Source: Enterobacter asburiae
Lineage (GTDB): Bacteria > Pseudomonadota > Gammaproteobacteria > Enterobacterales > Enterobacteriaceae
Direction: 5' to 3'
NCBI RefSeq assembly: GCF_008080435.1
Contig: NZ_VRKN01000004.1
Location: forward strand, 401,721-465,720
DNA: 64,000 bases
The notes beneath the pieces were generated by a model, which had not been told where the DNA came from, made no database searches, and worked only from the letters and a program-made list of their open reading frames with translations. Shown here in pieces: positions 1 through 12,374 of this stretch; the first letter of the stretch is position 1, and each line of letters opens with the position of its first letter. The position numbers were made by a program, and so were the translations under genes.

Positions 1-1342
1 CGCCCGCTGCGCCCAGTTTTTTCAGACCCGGCTGGTCTACTTTCGCTACGTCGGCAACGCTCACACGCAGACGAGTGATGCATGCGTCCAGGTTAGTGAT
101 GTTCTCTTTACCACCAAACGCTGCGACCAGAGCCGGAGCCATTTCGCTGGTAGCGCCTGCTTTGCTGTCTTCTGTCGCATCTTCACGGCCTGGGGTTTTC
201 AGGTCCAGTGCTTTAATCAGCACGCGGAAGATGGTGTAGTACGCAACGGCATAGCATGCACCCACGATTGGGAACAGCCACAGTTTGCTGCTGTTACCGG
301 ACAGAACGATGAAGTCGATCAGGCCGTGAGAGAAGGACGTACCATCACGCATACCCAGCAGAATACAGATTGGGAACGCCAGGCCCGCCAGAATCGCGTG
401 GATAACGTACAGGATCGGCGCAACGAACATGAAGGAGAACTCGATCGGCTCGGTGATACCGGTCAGGAACGAGGTCAGCGCTGCGGAGATCATGATACCG
501 CCCACTTTTGCACGGTTCTCTGGCTTAGCAGAGTGCCAGATAGCAATCGCTGCAGCTGGCAGACCGTACATTTTGAACAGGAAGCCACCAGACAGTTTAC
601 CTGCAGTTGGGTCACCCGCCATGTAACGTGGGATATCGCCGTGGAATACCTGACCTGCTGCGTTGGTGAATTCACCAATCTGCATCTGGAATGGAACGTT
701 CCAGATGTGGTGCAGACCGAATGGCACCAGGCAACGCTCGATGAAGCCGTAGATACCAAACGCCACAACCGGGTTCTGGTAAGCCGCCCACTGAGAGAAG
801 GTCTGGATAGCAGAGCCGATTGGTGGCCAGATGAAGGACAGGATCACGCCAGTGAAAATCGCTGCCAGACCAGAGATGATCGGAACGAAACGCTTGCCCG
901 CGAAGAAGCCCAGATACTCAGGCAGCTTGATGCGATAGAAGCGGTTAAACATATACGCTGCAATCGCACCGGAGATGATACCGCCCAGAACACCGGTGTC
1001 CGCCAGGTGTTTCGCGGCGATCTCTTCTGCCGGTAAGTGCAGAACCAGCGGCGCAACCACAGCCATGGTTTTCACCATGATGCCGTAGGCAACCACTGCA
1101 GCCAGCGCAGAAACGCCGTCGTTATTGGTGAAGCCCAGAGCCACACCGATCGCGAAGATCAGTGGCATGTTAGCAAAGACAGAACCGCCTGCTTCGGCCA
1201 TCACGTGGGACACTACGGCTGGCAGCCAGCTGAAGTTAGCAGAACCGACACCCAGCAGGATACCTGCGATAGGCAGTACGGATACTGGCAGCATCAGCGA
1301 TTTACCGACCTTTTGCAGGTTAGCAAATGCATTCTTAAACAT
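1..1342 (-). CDS. ptsG: PTS glucose-specific EIICB component, 3' end cut off
   Basis: Inner-membrane glucose permease that takes up glucose and phosphorylates it using phosphate from EIIA(Glc). The start [19 protein letters not shown] and the membrane EIIC domain fill most of the 447 residues visible. The start of the cytoplasmic EIIB domain is present, with the phospho-accepting cysteine in [11 protein letters not shown] at residue 421, the same number as in E. coli. The E. coli protein has 477 residues, so about 30 are missing past base 1. The leader carries the SgrS pairing region and upstream Mlc- and CRP-like sequences. Identity is from recognition of the whole protein; very sure. Confidence 0.97.
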   Translation of the reverse strand, partial: MFKNAFANLQKVGKSLMLPVSVLPIAGILLGVGSANFSWLPAVVSHVMAEAGGSVFANMPLIFAIGVALGFTNNDGVSALAAVVAYGIMVKTMAVVAPLVLHLPAEEIAAKHLADTGVLGGIISGAIAAYMFNRFYRIKLPEYLGFFAGKRFVPIISGLAAIFTGVILSFIWPPIGSAIQTFSQWAAYQNPVVAFGIYGFIERCLVPFGLHHIWNVPFQMQIGEFTNAAGQVFHGDIPRYMAGDPTAGKLSGGFLFKMYGLPAAAIAIWHSAKPENRAKVGGIMISAALTSFLTGITEPIEFSFMFVAPILYVIHAILAGLAFPICILLGMRDGTSFSHGLIDFIVLSGNSSKLWLFPIVGACYAVAYYTIFRVLIKALDLKTPGREDATEDSKAGATSEMAPALVAAFGGKENITNLDACITRLRVSVADVAKVDQPGLKKLGAAG

Positions 1343-1372
1343 AATTGAGAGTGCTCCTGAGTATTTGTGCTT
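1343..1372 (-). promoter_or_regulatory. ptsG ribosome-binding region and SgrS sRNA target
   Basis: On the minus strand the bases just before the ptsG ATG read ACTCAGGAGCACTCTCAATT, which matches my memory of the E. coli ptsG leader. There the sRNA SgrS pairs over the Shine-Dalgarno and, with Hfq and RNase E, stops translation during sugar-phosphate stress. The sgrS gene itself is not in the window. Confidence 0.7.
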
Positions 1373-1441
1373 TTTTTACGCTTTCACGCATTGGCCCGGG
1401 GGGAGTACCGTGCCGTGGACAGGACATCTAAGCGCCCTTTA

Positions 1442-1497
1442 TTTATTACACAGAGTAAAATAATTCCCTCTGAGTTTGTTTGACGGCTATCACGTTT
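1442..1497 (-). promoter_or_regulatory. ptsG promoter region with Mlc- and CRP-like sites
   Basis: The minus strand contains TTATTTTACTCTGTGTAATA (about 1444-1465), resembling the Mlc operator at E. coli ptsG. Upstream lies AACGTGATAGCCGTCAAAC (about 1478-1497), resembling the CRP site there. This fits glucose induction through Mlc release and cAMP-CRP activation. The match is by eye and memory only. Confidence 0.55.
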
Positions 1498-1555
1498 CAG
1501 CTTAAGACGGTCGAAAAACTTTCAGTTATTTACAAAAAGCATGTCTGGATGTGTC

Positions 1556-1591
1556 TAAAAACACCTTCACCGCCCCAAATGAGGCGGTGAA
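1556..1591 (-). terminator. Terminator after ycfH
   Basis: A 9-bp perfect stem (TTCACCGCC / GGCGGTGAA) with an 8-base loop is followed on the minus strand by GGTGTTTTTAG. It lies about 50 bases past the ycfH stop and separates the pabC-ycfH group from ptsG. Confidence 0.7.
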
Positions 1592-1639
1592 CTTTACTCG
1601 CTTTACTTATTAATTACGAGCCTAAAAAAAACAGGTGTA

Positions 1640-2434
1640 TCAGACAGATTGCAGGCGGGCGGGGTCGATATGGAACAGCGTGGAGAAGTTTTCCGTCGTC
1701 ACGCGGGCCAGCTCATCGATGCTGACGCCCTTCAGTACGGCCATGTACTCAGCCACATCTCTCGTCATTGCGGGCTGGTTCTCTTTACCGCGATGCGGCA
1801 CCGGTGCGAGATATGGAGAATCTGTCTCCACCAGAATGCGATCGAGCGGAACATAACGTGCAGCATCACGCAGCTGCTCAGCGTTACGGAACGTCACGAT
1901 CCCCGAAAACGAGATATAAAACCCCAAATCAAGCAGCTTACCCGCCGTTTCTCTGTCTTCTGTGAAACAGTGTAGTACGCCACCGCAATCCGTCACGTTT
2001 TCTTCCCGGAGGATCGCCAGGGTATCCGCACGCGCGTCGCGGGTGTGGACGATAACCGGCTTGTTCAGTTCCCGGCCTATGCGAATATGGTTGCGGAAGG
2101 ACTCCTGCTGACGCGGTTTGGTTTCCGGCGTGTAAAAATAGTCCAGCCCGGTCTCTCCCATCGCCACCACGCCCTCTTCTGCTGCCAGTCGGCGCAGATC
2201 CTCAACGTCGTACGCCTCGTCCTGATTCAGCGGATGCACGCCGCAGGAGAACACCACGTTATCGCGAACGCCCACCAGCTCACGCATAGTGCGATAACCC
2301 GGCAGCGTCGTCGCCACCGCAAGACAGAATTTCACATCGCGGGCAGCGGCCTTTGCCAGCACGTCATCCACGTTTTTATGCAGGGATTGATAATCCAGGC
2401 CATCAAGATGGCAGTGTGAGTCGACTAAAAACAT
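1640..2434 (-). CDS. ycfH: TatD-family metal-dependent hydrolase YcfH
   Basis: Cytosolic TatD-family metallohydrolase, 264 residues; other TatD proteins are 3'-5' DNA exonucleases or deacylases, and the substrate of this one is not established. The metal-binding start VDSHCHLDG (His7, His9), the Glu in GETGLDY, the His in IVHTRDA and GVLHCF, and the Asp in ETDSPYL are all present. An in-frame start 20 codons upstream exists, but MFLVDSHCHL is the family start and clears holB by 10 bases. It is the last gene of the pabC-mltG-tmk-holB-ycfH run. Confidence 0.95.
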   Translation of the reverse strand: MFLVDSHCHLDGLDYQSLHKNVDDVLAKAAARDVKFCLAVATTLPGYRTMRELVGVRDNVVFSCGVHPLNQDEAYDVEDLRRLAAEEGVVAMGETGLDYFYTPETKPRQQESFRNHIRIGRELNKPVIVHTRDARADTLAILREENVTDCGGVLHCFTEDRETAGKLLDLGFYISFSGIVTFRNAEQLRDAARYVPLDRILVETDSPYLAPVPHRGKENQPAMTRDVAEYMAVLKGVSIDELARVTTENFSTLFHIDPARLQSV

Positions 2435-2444
2435 AATGTCTCTC

Positions 2445-3449
2445 TCAGAGATGGGAAACAGGCGGTGTGACGCCGGGTTGCAGGTAATGTTCAATACGCA
2501 GTAACTGGTCGGTCAGTAAAAGCTCGCGATTAAGACCCGTCACGGTTAAGAGCTGTTCACGACTCTGGCATATTTCATGGAGCATCACATGAAGAACCGT
2601 GCCTGAAAGGCGGTTCGCCAGCGTATTCACCAGTGGCCACGCATCCGGGTTGGTCAGCAGCGTTGCCCCTTGCTGGATTTTGAGCGCATCCAGCAGTAAG
2701 GAGGCCAGCCAGTGCAGACGCTCAACGGCCCGATCGCTGTTAAGCGCAGGCAGTAAACTTAGCCAGTCGTGGCTGTTCAGTGAAGCGTCGACGGCCCGGC
2801 AGAGCGTTTCTCGCTCAGACCAGACGTCAGGTTGCAGTAATGCCAGCGCCGCAGCTGGCGCACCGCTGCTCAGACGCAAGGCGGACAGCGCACTCTCAGG
2901 TGACGTTGTCACCTCTCGTTCAAGCCAGCTTAACGCCCACGATTCCTGAGGCACCGCAAGGTGATGAAGACGACAACGACTGCGCAACGTCGCCAGTAAT
3001 CGTCCCGGGTCACGGCATGAGAGGAAAAACCACGTTTTTACCGGCGGCTCTTCCAGGGTTTTAAGCAGAGCGTTCGCCGCCGCCTCGGTGAGCAGCGTGG
3101 CGTCTTTAAGCCAGACCACTTTAGCGCCGCCCAGCCGCGCGTGTTCATACAATTTTTCACTGACTTCACGCACGGCATCAATGCCGAGCGCACTTTTGCC
3201 CTTCTCGGGCTCAAGGGTGTAGTAGTCAGGATGCGTGCCCGCCTGCATCAGCTGACAGCCACGGCATTTACCACAGCTCTTGTGCCCTTCCGGCTGCTGA
3301 CACATCAGAAAACGGGTGATGGCATAAATCAGCGCATCATCACCCATCCCTGGCAATGCCTGAATCAGTAACGCATGATGCCCCCGACCCGCCTGATAGC
3401 TGCCGATCAGCTGTTCAAAGTGTGGGCGCAACCATGGATACCATTTCAT
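2445..3449 (-). CDS. holB: DNA polymerase III subunit delta'
   Basis: Clamp-loader subunit delta', the rigid stator that works with delta, gamma and tau to load the beta clamp on DNA. It has 334 residues, the same as E. coli. The zinc module is present, with Cys50, Cys59, Cys62 and Cys65, followed by the AAA+ region ([27 protein letters not shown]). Delta' has a degenerate nucleotide site and does not hydrolyse ATP. The start MKWYPWLRP overlaps the tmk stop as ATGA, which indicates translational coupling. A longer in-frame start seven codons upstream is less likely. Confidence 0.97.
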   Translation of the reverse strand: MKWYPWLRPHFEQLIGSYQAGRGHHALLIQALPGMGDDALIYAITRFLMCQQPEGHKSCGKCRGCQLMQAGTHPDYYTLEPEKGKSALGIDAVREVSEKLYEHARLGGAKVVWLKDATLLTEAAANALLKTLEEPPVKTWFFLSCRDPGRLLATLRSRCRLHHLAVPQESWALSWLEREVTTSPESALSALRLSSGAPAAALALLQPDVWSERETLCRAVDASLNSHDWLSLLPALNSDRAVERLHWLASLLLDALKIQQGATLLTNPDAWPLVNTLANRLSGTVLHVMLHEICQSREQLLTVTGLNRELLLTDQLLRIEHYLQPGVTPPVSHL

Positions 3450-4087
3450 GCCTGCTGCTCCTGCACCCACCGCGTAATGGTTTGCTGAATGTCACGCGTG
3501 ACGTCGTCCAGGGATTGCGTCGCATCGATGGTACAAATTGAGCTGTCCTGCGCGGCCAGTTCAAGATAGCGCGCACGGGTGCGGTTAAAGAAATCAAACG
3601 ACTCTTGTTCAATGCGGTCCAGCTCACCGCGCGCGCGCGCACGTTTGAGACCTACTTCCGGGGTCACATCCAGATAGAGCGTCAGGTCGGGGCGAAAATC
3701 CCCCAATACGGCATTACGCAGCGTGGCCAGCATTGTCTGGTCGATACCGCGTCCTCCGCCCTGATACGCCTGAGTCGACAGATCGTGACGGTCGCCGATC
3801 ACCCACTTGCCGTCGGCCAGGGCAGGTTTGATAACCGTCTCAACCAGCTGAACGCGCGCCGCGTAGAACATCAGCACTTCGGCTTTGTCAGTGATAACTT
3901 CGTCGCCGACGGATTTAATATCCAGCACCAGGCTGCGCAGCTTTTCAGCCAGCTGCGTGCCGCCCGGCTCGCGGGTAAATACCATGTCCGCCACGCCAAG
4001 TGCTTTGAGCGTATCCACCACCACGTTGCGGGCGGTGGTTTTACCCGCCCCTTCGAGTCCCTCAATGACAATGTATTTACTGCGCAT
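3446..4087 (-). CDS. tmk: Thymidylate kinase
   Basis: Phosphorylates dTMP to dTDP with ATP in the cytosol, an essential step for making dTTP. It has 213 residues. The P-loop GLEGAGKTT is at residues 10-18, the dTMP-binding [14 protein letters not shown] follows, and the [16 protein letters not shown] stretch and the LID arginines are intact. It overlaps mltG by 11 bases and holB by 4, so it is part of a tightly coupled operon. Confidence 0.97.
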   Translation of the reverse strand: MRSKYIVIEGLEGAGKTTARNVVVDTLKALGVADMVFTREPGGTQLAEKLRSLVLDIKSVGDEVITDKAEVLMFYAARVQLVETVIKPALADGKWVIGDRHDLSTQAYQGGGRGIDQTMLATLRNAVLGDFRPDLTLYLDVTPEVGLKRARARGELDRIEQESFDFFNRTRARYLELAAQDSSICTIDATQSLDDVTRDIQQTITRWVQEQQA

Positions 4088-5099
4088 TTTTTTCCTTAAG
4101 TGCCTTCAGATAGTCCTGAACAGAGCGATTGTGGCTGGCAAGGTTGGTGTTAAAGGTATGCCCCCCTTTTCCATCAGCCACAAAATAGAGATACGGTGTT
4201 TTAGCCGGATGCGCGGCAGCTTTGAGCGACGCGTCACTCGGCGTGGCAATCGGGCCTGGCGGTAAACCGCTAATCACGTAGGTATTATACGCCGTTGGCG
4301 TCTCCAGATCTTTTCTTGAGATCTTGCCGGTATAGCTCTCGCCCATGCCGTAGATAACGGTAGGGTCGGTTTGCAGACGCATGCCGATACGCAGACGGTT
4401 GATAAATACCGATGCCACCCGATCGCGCTCAGCAGCGACGGCCGTCTCTTTCTCAATGATCGAGGCCATGGTCACAAACTGGTTTGGATCGCTGTAAGGC
4501 AATCCTTCCATTCGCCCTTCCCAGGCGGCATCCACGGCGGCGACCATTTTTTTGTGCGCCCGCTTCAGGATGGACACATCGGTCGTGCCTGCCGTGTACA
4601 TCCAGGTGTCTGGCCAGAACCAGCCTTCCACCCATTCCGGATGTTCAAGCTTCAGTGCTTCAGCCACCGTCTGATAGCTATCGTCTTTTAACGTATGTTT
4701 GATATACGGCGCGTCACGCAGCTGTTTGAGGTAATCGCTCAGGCGCATCCCTTCCACAAACCGTAAGGGGAACTGGGCTTCTTTGCCGCTTTCCAGCAGC
4801 TGCAGCATCTCTCTGACGCTCATTCCCGGCGTAAAGCGATAGGTACCGGCTTTGAAATGTGACAGCTCAGGTTCCACGCGCAATAGCCACTGGAATACAC
4901 GTGGACGATTAATAATCTTGTCGCCATAGAGCTGTTCCCCAAGCGCCTGACGGCCGGTTCCCGCTTTCAGGGTAAAGATCGTTTCATCTTTAACCAGGAT
5001 CTTACTGTCCGCCAGCTGGCGAACTTTCCATATGCCAGCTCCGCCAGCGACGCCCAGCGCAACGATGAGGATAAGGACAAAGCGCAACATTTTTTTCAT
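4077..5099 (-). CDS. mltG: Endolytic murein transglycosylase MltG
   Basis: Inner-membrane lytic transglycosylase thought to cut nascent glycan strands and so set their length. It has 340 residues, the E. coli length. One N-terminal membrane anchor (about residues 5-23) is followed by a LysM-like periplasmic part and the YceG catalytic domain. The catalytic glutamate is Glu218 in ASIIEKETA, followed by [20 protein letters not shown]. It sits two bases after pabC and overlaps tmk. Confidence 0.96.
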   Translation of the reverse strand: MKKMLRFVLILIVALGVAGGAGIWKVRQLADSKILVKDETIFTLKAGTGRQALGEQLYGDKIINRPRVFQWLLRVEPELSHFKAGTYRFTPGMSVREMLQLLESGKEAQFPLRFVEGMRLSDYLKQLRDAPYIKHTLKDDSYQTVAEALKLEHPEWVEGWFWPDTWMYTAGTTDVSILKRAHKKMVAAVDAAWEGRMEGLPYSDPNQFVTMASIIEKETAVAAERDRVASVFINRLRIGMRLQTDPTVIYGMGESYTGKISRKDLETPTAYNTYVISGLPPGPIATPSDASLKAAAHPAKTPYLYFVADGKGGHTFNTNLASHNRSVQDYLKALKEKNAQ

Positions 5100-5101
5100 G
5101 A

Positions 5102-5911
5102 CTATCTGGTTTGCTCACGTATCGGGGCTAAAAACTGAAACAGTTCGCGCGAAGACCAGCGTTGTTGACCATACGCACGAACGGGTACAACTGGCATCAG
5201 CGCATTGCAGATGATAACTTCCTCTGCGGTCTGTAATGCAGTTTCTCCTGCGCTAACTTCGACAACGCGAAAGCCAGAGCGTGCCAGCTGTTCCAGACAA
5301 AGCTGACGCATTAACCCATTTACGCCAGCGTATTCCAGCGACGGAGTGAACACCTCTTCCCCCTGCCGCCAGAGTAAATTAGCCGCACAGCATTCCGTAA
5401 TGAACCCTTCGCTGTCAAGAACCAGCGCTTCATCGGCGTCCGTCTGTTCAAGATGAGTACGAATGAGCACCTGCTCCAGGCGATTGAGATGCTTAAGCCC
5501 GGCCAGCATCGGGTTTCGTCCCAGTCGTATTGGGCTCAGCGTCAGCGTGACGCCGTCTTCTCGCCAGCGAGAGTAATGCGCAGGATAAGCAGAAACGGAG
5601 AGGATACGCGTTGGATTGAGGCACGATGCGGCGCTATAACCCCGGCCACCACTGCCGCGGCTGATGATAACCTTGAGTACGCCGCTGTGCTTCCCGGATG
5701 CAAGCTGGCCCATTTCCTGACGCAATGTGTCCCAGTGCGTAAAGGGGATCATTAGCTTTTCACAGCCATGCTGCAGGCGTCGAATGTGCGCCTCCAGCAG
5801 GCAAACATCACCGTCCAGAATGCGCGCCGTCGTAAAGCAACCATCACCGAACTGTATCGCCCTGTCGCTGGCAGGCAGCGTGTCCTGCTCAAGGCCATTG
5901 ATTAAAAACAT
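5102..5911 (-). CDS. pabC: Aminodeoxychorismate lyase
   Basis: PLP enzyme that turns 4-amino-4-deoxychorismate into p-aminobenzoate and pyruvate for folate synthesis. It has 269 residues, a class IV aminotransferase fold. The PLP lysine should be about Lys140 in [20 protein letters not shown] and the [10 protein letters not shown] loop are also family marks. The following mltG begins two bases after its stop. Upstream lie the fabF terminator and fabF. Confidence 0.96.
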   Translation of the reverse strand: MFLINGLEQDTLPASDRAIQFGDGCFTTARILDGDVCLLEAHIRRLQHGCEKLMIPFTHWDTLRQEMGQLASGKHSGVLKVIISRGSGGRGYSAASCLNPTRILSVSAYPAHYSRWREDGVTLTLSPIRLGRNPMLAGLKHLNRLEQVLIRTHLEQTDADEALVLDSEGFITECCAANLLWRQGEEVFTPSLEYAGVNGLMRQLCLEQLARSGFRVVEVSAGETALQTAEEVIICNALMPVVPVRAYGQQRWSSRELFQFLAPIREQTR

Positions 5912-5980
5912 GGTGGCTCCTTATGCGTGGGCATTTAGTCTGGCAGGATGTTATGCAGCCGACAAGAAGATTAGGCTTAA

Positions 5981-6010
5981 TAAAAAAGGCCCGGCAAGCG
6001 GACCTTTTTA
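5981..6010 (-). terminator. Terminator after fabF
   Basis: Minus-strand RNA forms a 10-bp stem AAAAAGGTCC / GGGCCTTTTT (one G-U pair) with a 7-base loop, starting 21 bases past the fabF stop. Confidence 0.75.
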
Positions 6011-6031
6011 ATTGCTATCGGGACGTCAGGA

Positions 6032-7353
<1,322 letters not shown>

Positions 7354-7364
7354 GAGATGTTCAC

Positions 7365-7601
7365 TTACGCCTGGTGACCGTTGATGTAATCAATGGCAGC
7401 CTGAACGGTGGTGATCTTCTCAGCTTCTTCGTCCGGAATCTCAGTATCAAACTCTTCTTCCAGAGCCATTACCAGCTCAACGGTGTCAAGAGAATCTGCG
7501 CCCAGGTCTTCAACGAAGGAAGCGGAGTTCACAACTTCTTCCTGCTTAACGCCCAGCTGCTCGCCGATAATTTTCTTAACGCGTTCTTCGATAGTGCTCA
7601 T
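7365..7601 (-). CDS. acpP: Acyl carrier protein
   Basis: Small acidic cytosolic protein that carries growing acyl chains on a 4'-phosphopantetheine arm. It has 78 residues and is near-identical to the E. coli protein. The arm attaches to Ser37 (Ser36 after Met removal) in [12 protein letters not shown]. It lies between fabG and fabF with its own promoter upstream. Confidence 0.99.
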   Translation of the reverse strand: MSTIEERVKKIIGEQLGVKQEEVVNSASFVEDLGADSLDTVELVMALEEEFDTEIPDEEAEKITTVQAAIDYINGHQA

Positions 7602-7646
7602 ACTCTTAAATTTCCTATCAAAACTCGCTTTCGCGATGGTTTTCGT

Positions 7647-7674
7647 AGTGTATAAAATGTTGAAAAATTTGCAA
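7647..7674 (-). promoter_or_regulatory. Probable sigma-70 promoter of acpP
   Basis: Minus strand: TTGCAA (7669-7674), a 16-base spacer, and TACACT (7647-7652), within an AT-rich stretch 45-75 bases before the acpP ATG. Read by eye; no operator was recognised. Confidence 0.5.
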
Positions 7675-7755
7675 CTAAATCCCGGCAGTTCGTACCACGA
7701 TTTTACGTTATTTTGAGGCCATTCGCCCTAATAACGCAAATATTTTTCATCGTGG

Positions 7756-8490
7756 TTAAACCATATACATCCCGCCGTTGACGTGGAGGGTCTCACCAGT
7801 GATGTAACCCGCTTCGTCAGAGGCTAAAAATGCAACCGCGCTGGCGATTTCTTTAGGGTCGCCAAGACGACCCGCCGGAACTGCCGCCAGCGTACCCGCA
7901 CGCTGCTCATCCGTCAGCGCACGCGTCATGTCCGTTTCAATAAAGCCCGGAGCAACAACGTTTACTGTAATACCGCGGGACGCAACTTCACGCGCCAGCG
8001 ACTTACTGAAACCAATCAGACCTGCTTTCGCCGCAGCGTAGTTAGCCTGACCAGCATTTCCCATGGTACCAACCACAGAACCGACAGTGATAATACGTCC
8101 ATGACGCTTTTTCATCATAGCGCGCATTACCGCTTTTGACAGACGGAATACAGATGACAGGTTGGTTTCGATGATATCGTTCCACTCGTCGTCTTTCATT
8201 CGCATTAACAGGTTATCACGCGTGATCCCGGCATTGTTTACCAGAATATCCACTTCGCCAAACTCTGCGCGAATATTTTCCAGAACAGATTCGATAGATG
8301 CAGGTTCAGTCACATTCAGTACCAGACCTTTACCGTTTGCACCCAGATACTCGCTGATATTCTTCGCGCCATTCTCGCTGGTTGCTGTACCAATCACCTT
8401 CGCGCCGCGCGCAACCAGTGTTTCAGCAATTGCGCGCCCGATACCGCGGCTTGCGCCAGTGACCAGGGCAATTTTTCCTTCAAAACTCAT
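7756..8490 (-). CDS. fabG: 3-oxoacyl-ACP reductase
   Basis: NADPH-dependent reductase for the first reduction of each fatty-acid elongation cycle. It is a 244-residue short-chain dehydrogenase: cofactor motif TGASRGIGRA at residues 11-20, NNAG at 85-88, and catalytic Ser138, Tyr151 and Lys155. It lies 12 bases after fabD and is probably cotranscribed with plsX-fabH-fabD. Confidence 0.98.
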   Translation of the reverse strand: MSFEGKIALVTGASRGIGRAIAETLVARGAKVIGTATSENGAKNISEYLGANGKGLVLNVTEPASIESVLENIRAEFGEVDILVNNAGITRDNLLMRMKDDEWNDIIETNLSSVFRLSKAVMRAMMKKRHGRIITVGSVVGTMGNAGQANYAAAKAGLIGFSKSLAREVASRGITVNVVAPGFIETDMTRALTDEQRAGTLAAVPAGRLGDPKEIASAVAFLASDEAGYITGETLHVNGGMYMV

Positions 8491-8502
8491 GGTATTCCTC
8501 TT

Positions 8503-9432
8503 TTATTGCGAGAGTGCCGCTGACAGGGCTTCCGGCTCGTTAATCGCCGAGGCTGTCAGGGTGTCAACAATACGTTTTGTCAGGCCGGTGAGGACTTTAC
8601 CTGGGCCGACTTCATACAGATGCTCAACGCCCTCCGCTGCCATAAACTCAACGGTTTTGGTCCACTGTACCGGGCTGTAGAGCTGGCGAACCAGTGCGTC
8701 ACGGATAGCTTCCGGCGTGGTTTCGCATTTCACATCGACGTTGTTCACGACCGAAATCGTCGGTGCGTTAAACGTAATTTTTTCCAGCTCAACCGCCAGT
8801 TTCTCGGCAGCAGGCTTCATCAGCGCGCAGTGAGACGGCACGCTGACCGGAAGCGGCAGTGCACGCTTAGCACCCGCAGCTTTACAGGCCGCACCCGCAC
8901 GCTCAACCGCTTCTTTATGACCGGCAATAACCACCTGGCCCGGCGAGTTGAAGTTTACCGGAGAGACAACCTGACCTTCAGCAGATTCTTCACACGCTTT
9001 CGCAATCGCAGCATCATCCAGACCAATGATGGCAGACATGCCACCGGTACCCGCTGGCACCGCTTCCTGCATGAATTTACCGCGCAGTTCCACCAGACGT
9101 ACTGCGTCAGCAAACGCGATCACACCGGCACACACCAGCGCAGAGTATTCACCCAGGCTATGACCCGCGAGCAGCGCTGGCGCTTTACCGCCCTGCTGCT
9201 GCCAGACACGCCACAGCGCAACGGACGCGGTCAGCAGCGCTGGCTGGGTCTGCCAGGTTTTGTTCAGTTCTTCGGCCGGACCCTGCTGGGTCAGCGCCCA
9301 TAAATCATAACCCAGTGCATCAGAAGCTTCACGGAAAGTCTCTTCAATTACCGGATAGTGTGCTGCCATTTCAGACAACATCCCAACGGTTTGAGAGCCC
9401 TGGCCCGGAAACACAAAAGCAAATTGCGTCAT
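8503..9432 (-). CDS. fabD: Malonyl-CoA:ACP transacylase
   Basis: Moves malonyl from CoA to ACP, supplying the extender for FabH, FabB and FabF. It has 309 residues. The nucleophile is Ser92 in AGHSLGEYSAL; QGSQ near residues 11-14 and the histidine in VPSHCALMKP complete the active site. The gene begins 15 bases after fabH ends. Confidence 0.98.
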   Translation of the reverse strand: MTQFAFVFPGQGSQTVGMLSEMAAHYPVIEETFREASDALGYDLWALTQQGPAEELNKTWQTQPALLTASVALWRVWQQQGGKAPALLAGHSLGEYSALVCAGVIAFADAVRLVELRGKFMQEAVPAGTGGMSAIIGLDDAAIAKACEESAEGQVVSPVNFNSPGQVVIAGHKEAVERAGAACKAAGAKRALPLPVSVPSHCALMKPAAEKLAVELEKITFNAPTISVVNNVDVKCETTPEAIRDALVRQLYSPVQWTKTVEFMAAEGVEHLYEVGPGKVLTGLTKRIVDTLTASAINEPEALSAALSQ

Positions 9433-9447
9433 TTTTTATTCCTTATA

Positions 9448-10401
9448 CTAGAAACGAACCAGCGCGGAACCCCAGGTGAACCCGCCACCGAAGGCTTCAA
9501 GCAAGACCAGCTGGCCCCGTTTGATTCGTCCATCGCGTACCGCTTCATCAAATGCGCACGGTACCGACGCCGCAGAGGTGTTGCCGTGACGATCCAGCGT
9601 CACCACAACGTTATCCATCGACATGCCCAGCTTTTTCGCGGTCGCGCTGATGATGCGCAGGTTTGCCTGATGCGGCACCAGCCAGTCGAGCGCGGAGCGC
9701 TCAAGGTTATTCGCTTCCAGGGTTTCATCAACGATGTGCGCAAGCTCAGTCACCGCCACCTTGAACACCTCGTTCCCTGCCATGGTCAGGTAAATCGAGT
9801 TGTCCGGATTAACGCGATCGGCGTTAGGCAGAGTCAACAGTTCGCCATAGCGGCCATCAGCATGAAGATGCGTCGAGATGATACCCGGCTCTTCGGACTG
9901 CCCCAGCAGCACCGCACCCGCACCATCACCAAAAATAATGATCGTTCCACGATCGGTTGGATCGCAGGTACGCGCCAGCACGTCAGCACCGATCACCAGC
10001 GCATATTTAACGGCACCGGATTTCACGTACTGATCGGCAACGCTCAGCGCATAGGTGAAGCCTGCGCACGCGGCAGCGACGTCAAACGCCGGACAGCCTT
10101 TAATGCCGAGCATGTTCTGCACCTGGCACGCCGCGCTTGGGAAAGCATGCGTGGCAGACGTCGTGGCGACCACGATCAAACCAATCTGTTCTTTATCAAT
10201 GCCCGCCATTTCGATAGCACGCTGTGCGGCTTCGTAACCCATGGTCGACACGGTTTCGTCTGGCGCGGCAATACGACGTTCACGGATACCTGTGCGCGTG
10301 ACAATCCACTCGTCAGACGTATCTACCATTTTTTCCAGATCGGCGTTGGTACGCACTTGTTTTGGCAGGTAGCTGCCGGTACCTAAAATCTTCGTATACA
10401 T
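9448..10401 (-). CDS. fabH: 3-oxoacyl-ACP synthase III (KAS III)
   Basis: Starts fatty acid synthesis by condensing acetyl-CoA with malonyl-ACP. It has 317 residues. Cys112 in [11 protein letters not shown] is the acyl acceptor; the His in VPHQANLRI and the Asn in [10 protein letters not shown] complete the triad. The gene begins only 6 bases past the plsX stop, closer than I recall for E. coli. Confidence 0.98.
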   Translation of the reverse strand: MYTKILGTGSYLPKQVRTNADLEKMVDTSDEWIVTRTGIRERRIAAPDETVSTMGYEAAQRAIEMAGIDKEQIGLIVVATTSATHAFPSAACQVQNMLGIKGCPAFDVAAACAGFTYALSVADQYVKSGAVKYALVIGADVLARTCDPTDRGTIIIFGDGAGAVLLGQSEEPGIISTHLHADGRYGELLTLPNADRVNPDNSIYLTMAGNEVFKVAVTELAHIVDETLEANNLERSALDWLVPHQANLRIISATAKKLGMSMDNVVVTLDRHGNTSAASVPCAFDEAVRDGRIKRGQLVLLEAFGGGFTWGSALVRF

Positions 10402-10407
10402 GTACGC

Positions 10408-11442
10408 TCAGTCACTTTTAGCTAATACAGATTCCAGGCGAGCGGCAATCCGCTGAGGGACTTGTCGCTGCACCGCCTGCACTGCCTGTTCAATCGCGAC
10501 AGCAAATGCTCGCTGATTGGCGGCGCCATGACTCTTAATCACGATGCCGCGCAATCCTAACAGACAGGCGCCATTATACTGGTCGGGGTTGAGGTGACTG
10601 AATCGCCGCGTCAGGCTCTTTTGTAACCAACGCTTCAATAAAATTAGCCACCAGGCGCTTTTTTTACCTTCTCCCTGAGATTTCAGCAGAGAAAGAAACA
10701 TGCGCACAACCCCTTCCATGGTCTTCAACGTTACGTTTCCGGTGAAGCCATCGCACACCAGAACATCCGTTTTACCCGTCAACAACTCATTGGCTTCGAG
10801 ATAACCAATATAGTTGATGGAGGGAACCTGTTTGAGCAATTCAGCCGCTTCGCGAATGCTATCCAGGCCTTTGGTCTCTTCTTCACCAATGTTCAGTAAC
10901 GCAACACGGGGATTGTTGATCCCGACTACTTCTTCTGCCAGCACCGAACCCATCACGGCAAACTGAGCCAGCATAGTACTATCACAGTCGACGTTAGCGC
11001 CCAAATCGAGCACCACCGTTTTGCCCTTCTGCTGATGCGGTAACACCGTCACCAGCGCCGGGCGCTCAATACCTTCGATAGGTTTGAGCAGCAATTTCGA
11101 CAGCCCCATCAGCGCGCCGGTATTCCCCGCGCTAACGCAAGCCTGGGCTCGTCCTTCTTTCACCAGCTCCAGCGCTATCCGCATAGAGCTGCCACGACTA
11201 TTGCGAATAGCCTGCGAGGGTCGGGCATCACTGGCAATAACTGACTGCGCAGGAATAATCTGCAGACGCGAACGTTGTTCAAAGTCAGCTTTTGCGAGTA
11301 ATGGCGTGATTGCGTCGGGATTGCCGACTAAAAGAAGTGTGAGTTGCGAATTAGAATTCAGTGCCTGCAATGCTGCAGGCACTGTCACGGAAGGGCCAAA
11401 ATCTCCCCCCATGACATCTAACGCCAGGGTTAGACGTGTCAA
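10408..11442 (-). CDS. plsX: Phosphate acyltransferase PlsX
   Basis: Converts acyl-ACP to acyl-phosphate, linking fatty-acid synthesis to phospholipid synthesis. It has 344 residues. DVMGGDFGP at the start and the [10 protein letters not shown] and DLGANVDC motifs are typical. The C-terminus ends LESVLAKSD; from memory the E. coli protein runs about 12 residues longer, so the tail and the plsX-fabH spacer look shortened here. It follows rpmF by about 80 bases that hold two hairpins. Confidence 0.96.
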   Translation of the reverse strand: MTRLTLALDVMGGDFGPSVTVPAALQALNSNSQLTLLLVGNPDAITPLLAKADFEQRSRLQIIPAQSVIASDARPSQAIRNSRGSSMRIALELVKEGRAQACVSAGNTGALMGLSKLLLKPIEGIERPALVTVLPHQQKGKTVVLDLGANVDCDSTMLAQFAVMGSVLAEEVVGINNPRVALLNIGEEETKGLDSIREAAELLKQVPSINYIGYLEANELLTGKTDVLVCDGFTGNVTLKTMEGVVRMFLSLLKSQGEGKKSAWWLILLKRWLQKSLTRRFSHLNPDQYNGACLLGLRGIVIKSHGAANQRAFAVAIEQAVQAVQRQVPQRIAARLESVLAKSD

Positions 11443-11469
11443 GGTATCGTCGCAGCCTGGTTCGGTAAA

Positions 11470-11522
11470 TTCCCCGTTTGCACGGGGAAATCCTCACTAA
11501 GCCTAATCACGCTTGCGCGTGA

Positions 11523-11525
<3 letters not shown>
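11470..11525 (-). terminator. Two hairpins in the rpmF-plsX junction
   Basis: TTCCCCG / CGGGGAA (11470-11489) and TAATCACGC / GCGTGATTA (11504-11525, covering the rpmF stop) each form good stems. Neither has a U-tract, so they may be processing or stabilising hairpins rather than full terminators. Confidence 0.4.
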
Positions 11526-11708
<183 letters not shown>

Positions 11709-11712
11709 TCAA

Positions 11713-12246
<534 letters not shown>

Positions 12247-12374
12247 TTAACTTTGTAACGTCATAGAGTCAAAGAAAAAGGCAACCAGAGCTGCCTTTTG
12301 CCAATTATTCGCACACATTGCGGCCTGTAGTTTAAAATGGCTGGCATCGATACGCTATATCTGGTGATAAAAAT

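Noticed and set aside
9358..10386. 342-codon open frame opposite fabH
   Set aside because: Antisense to a conserved essential gene and covers the fabD-fabH junction; no recognisable protein.
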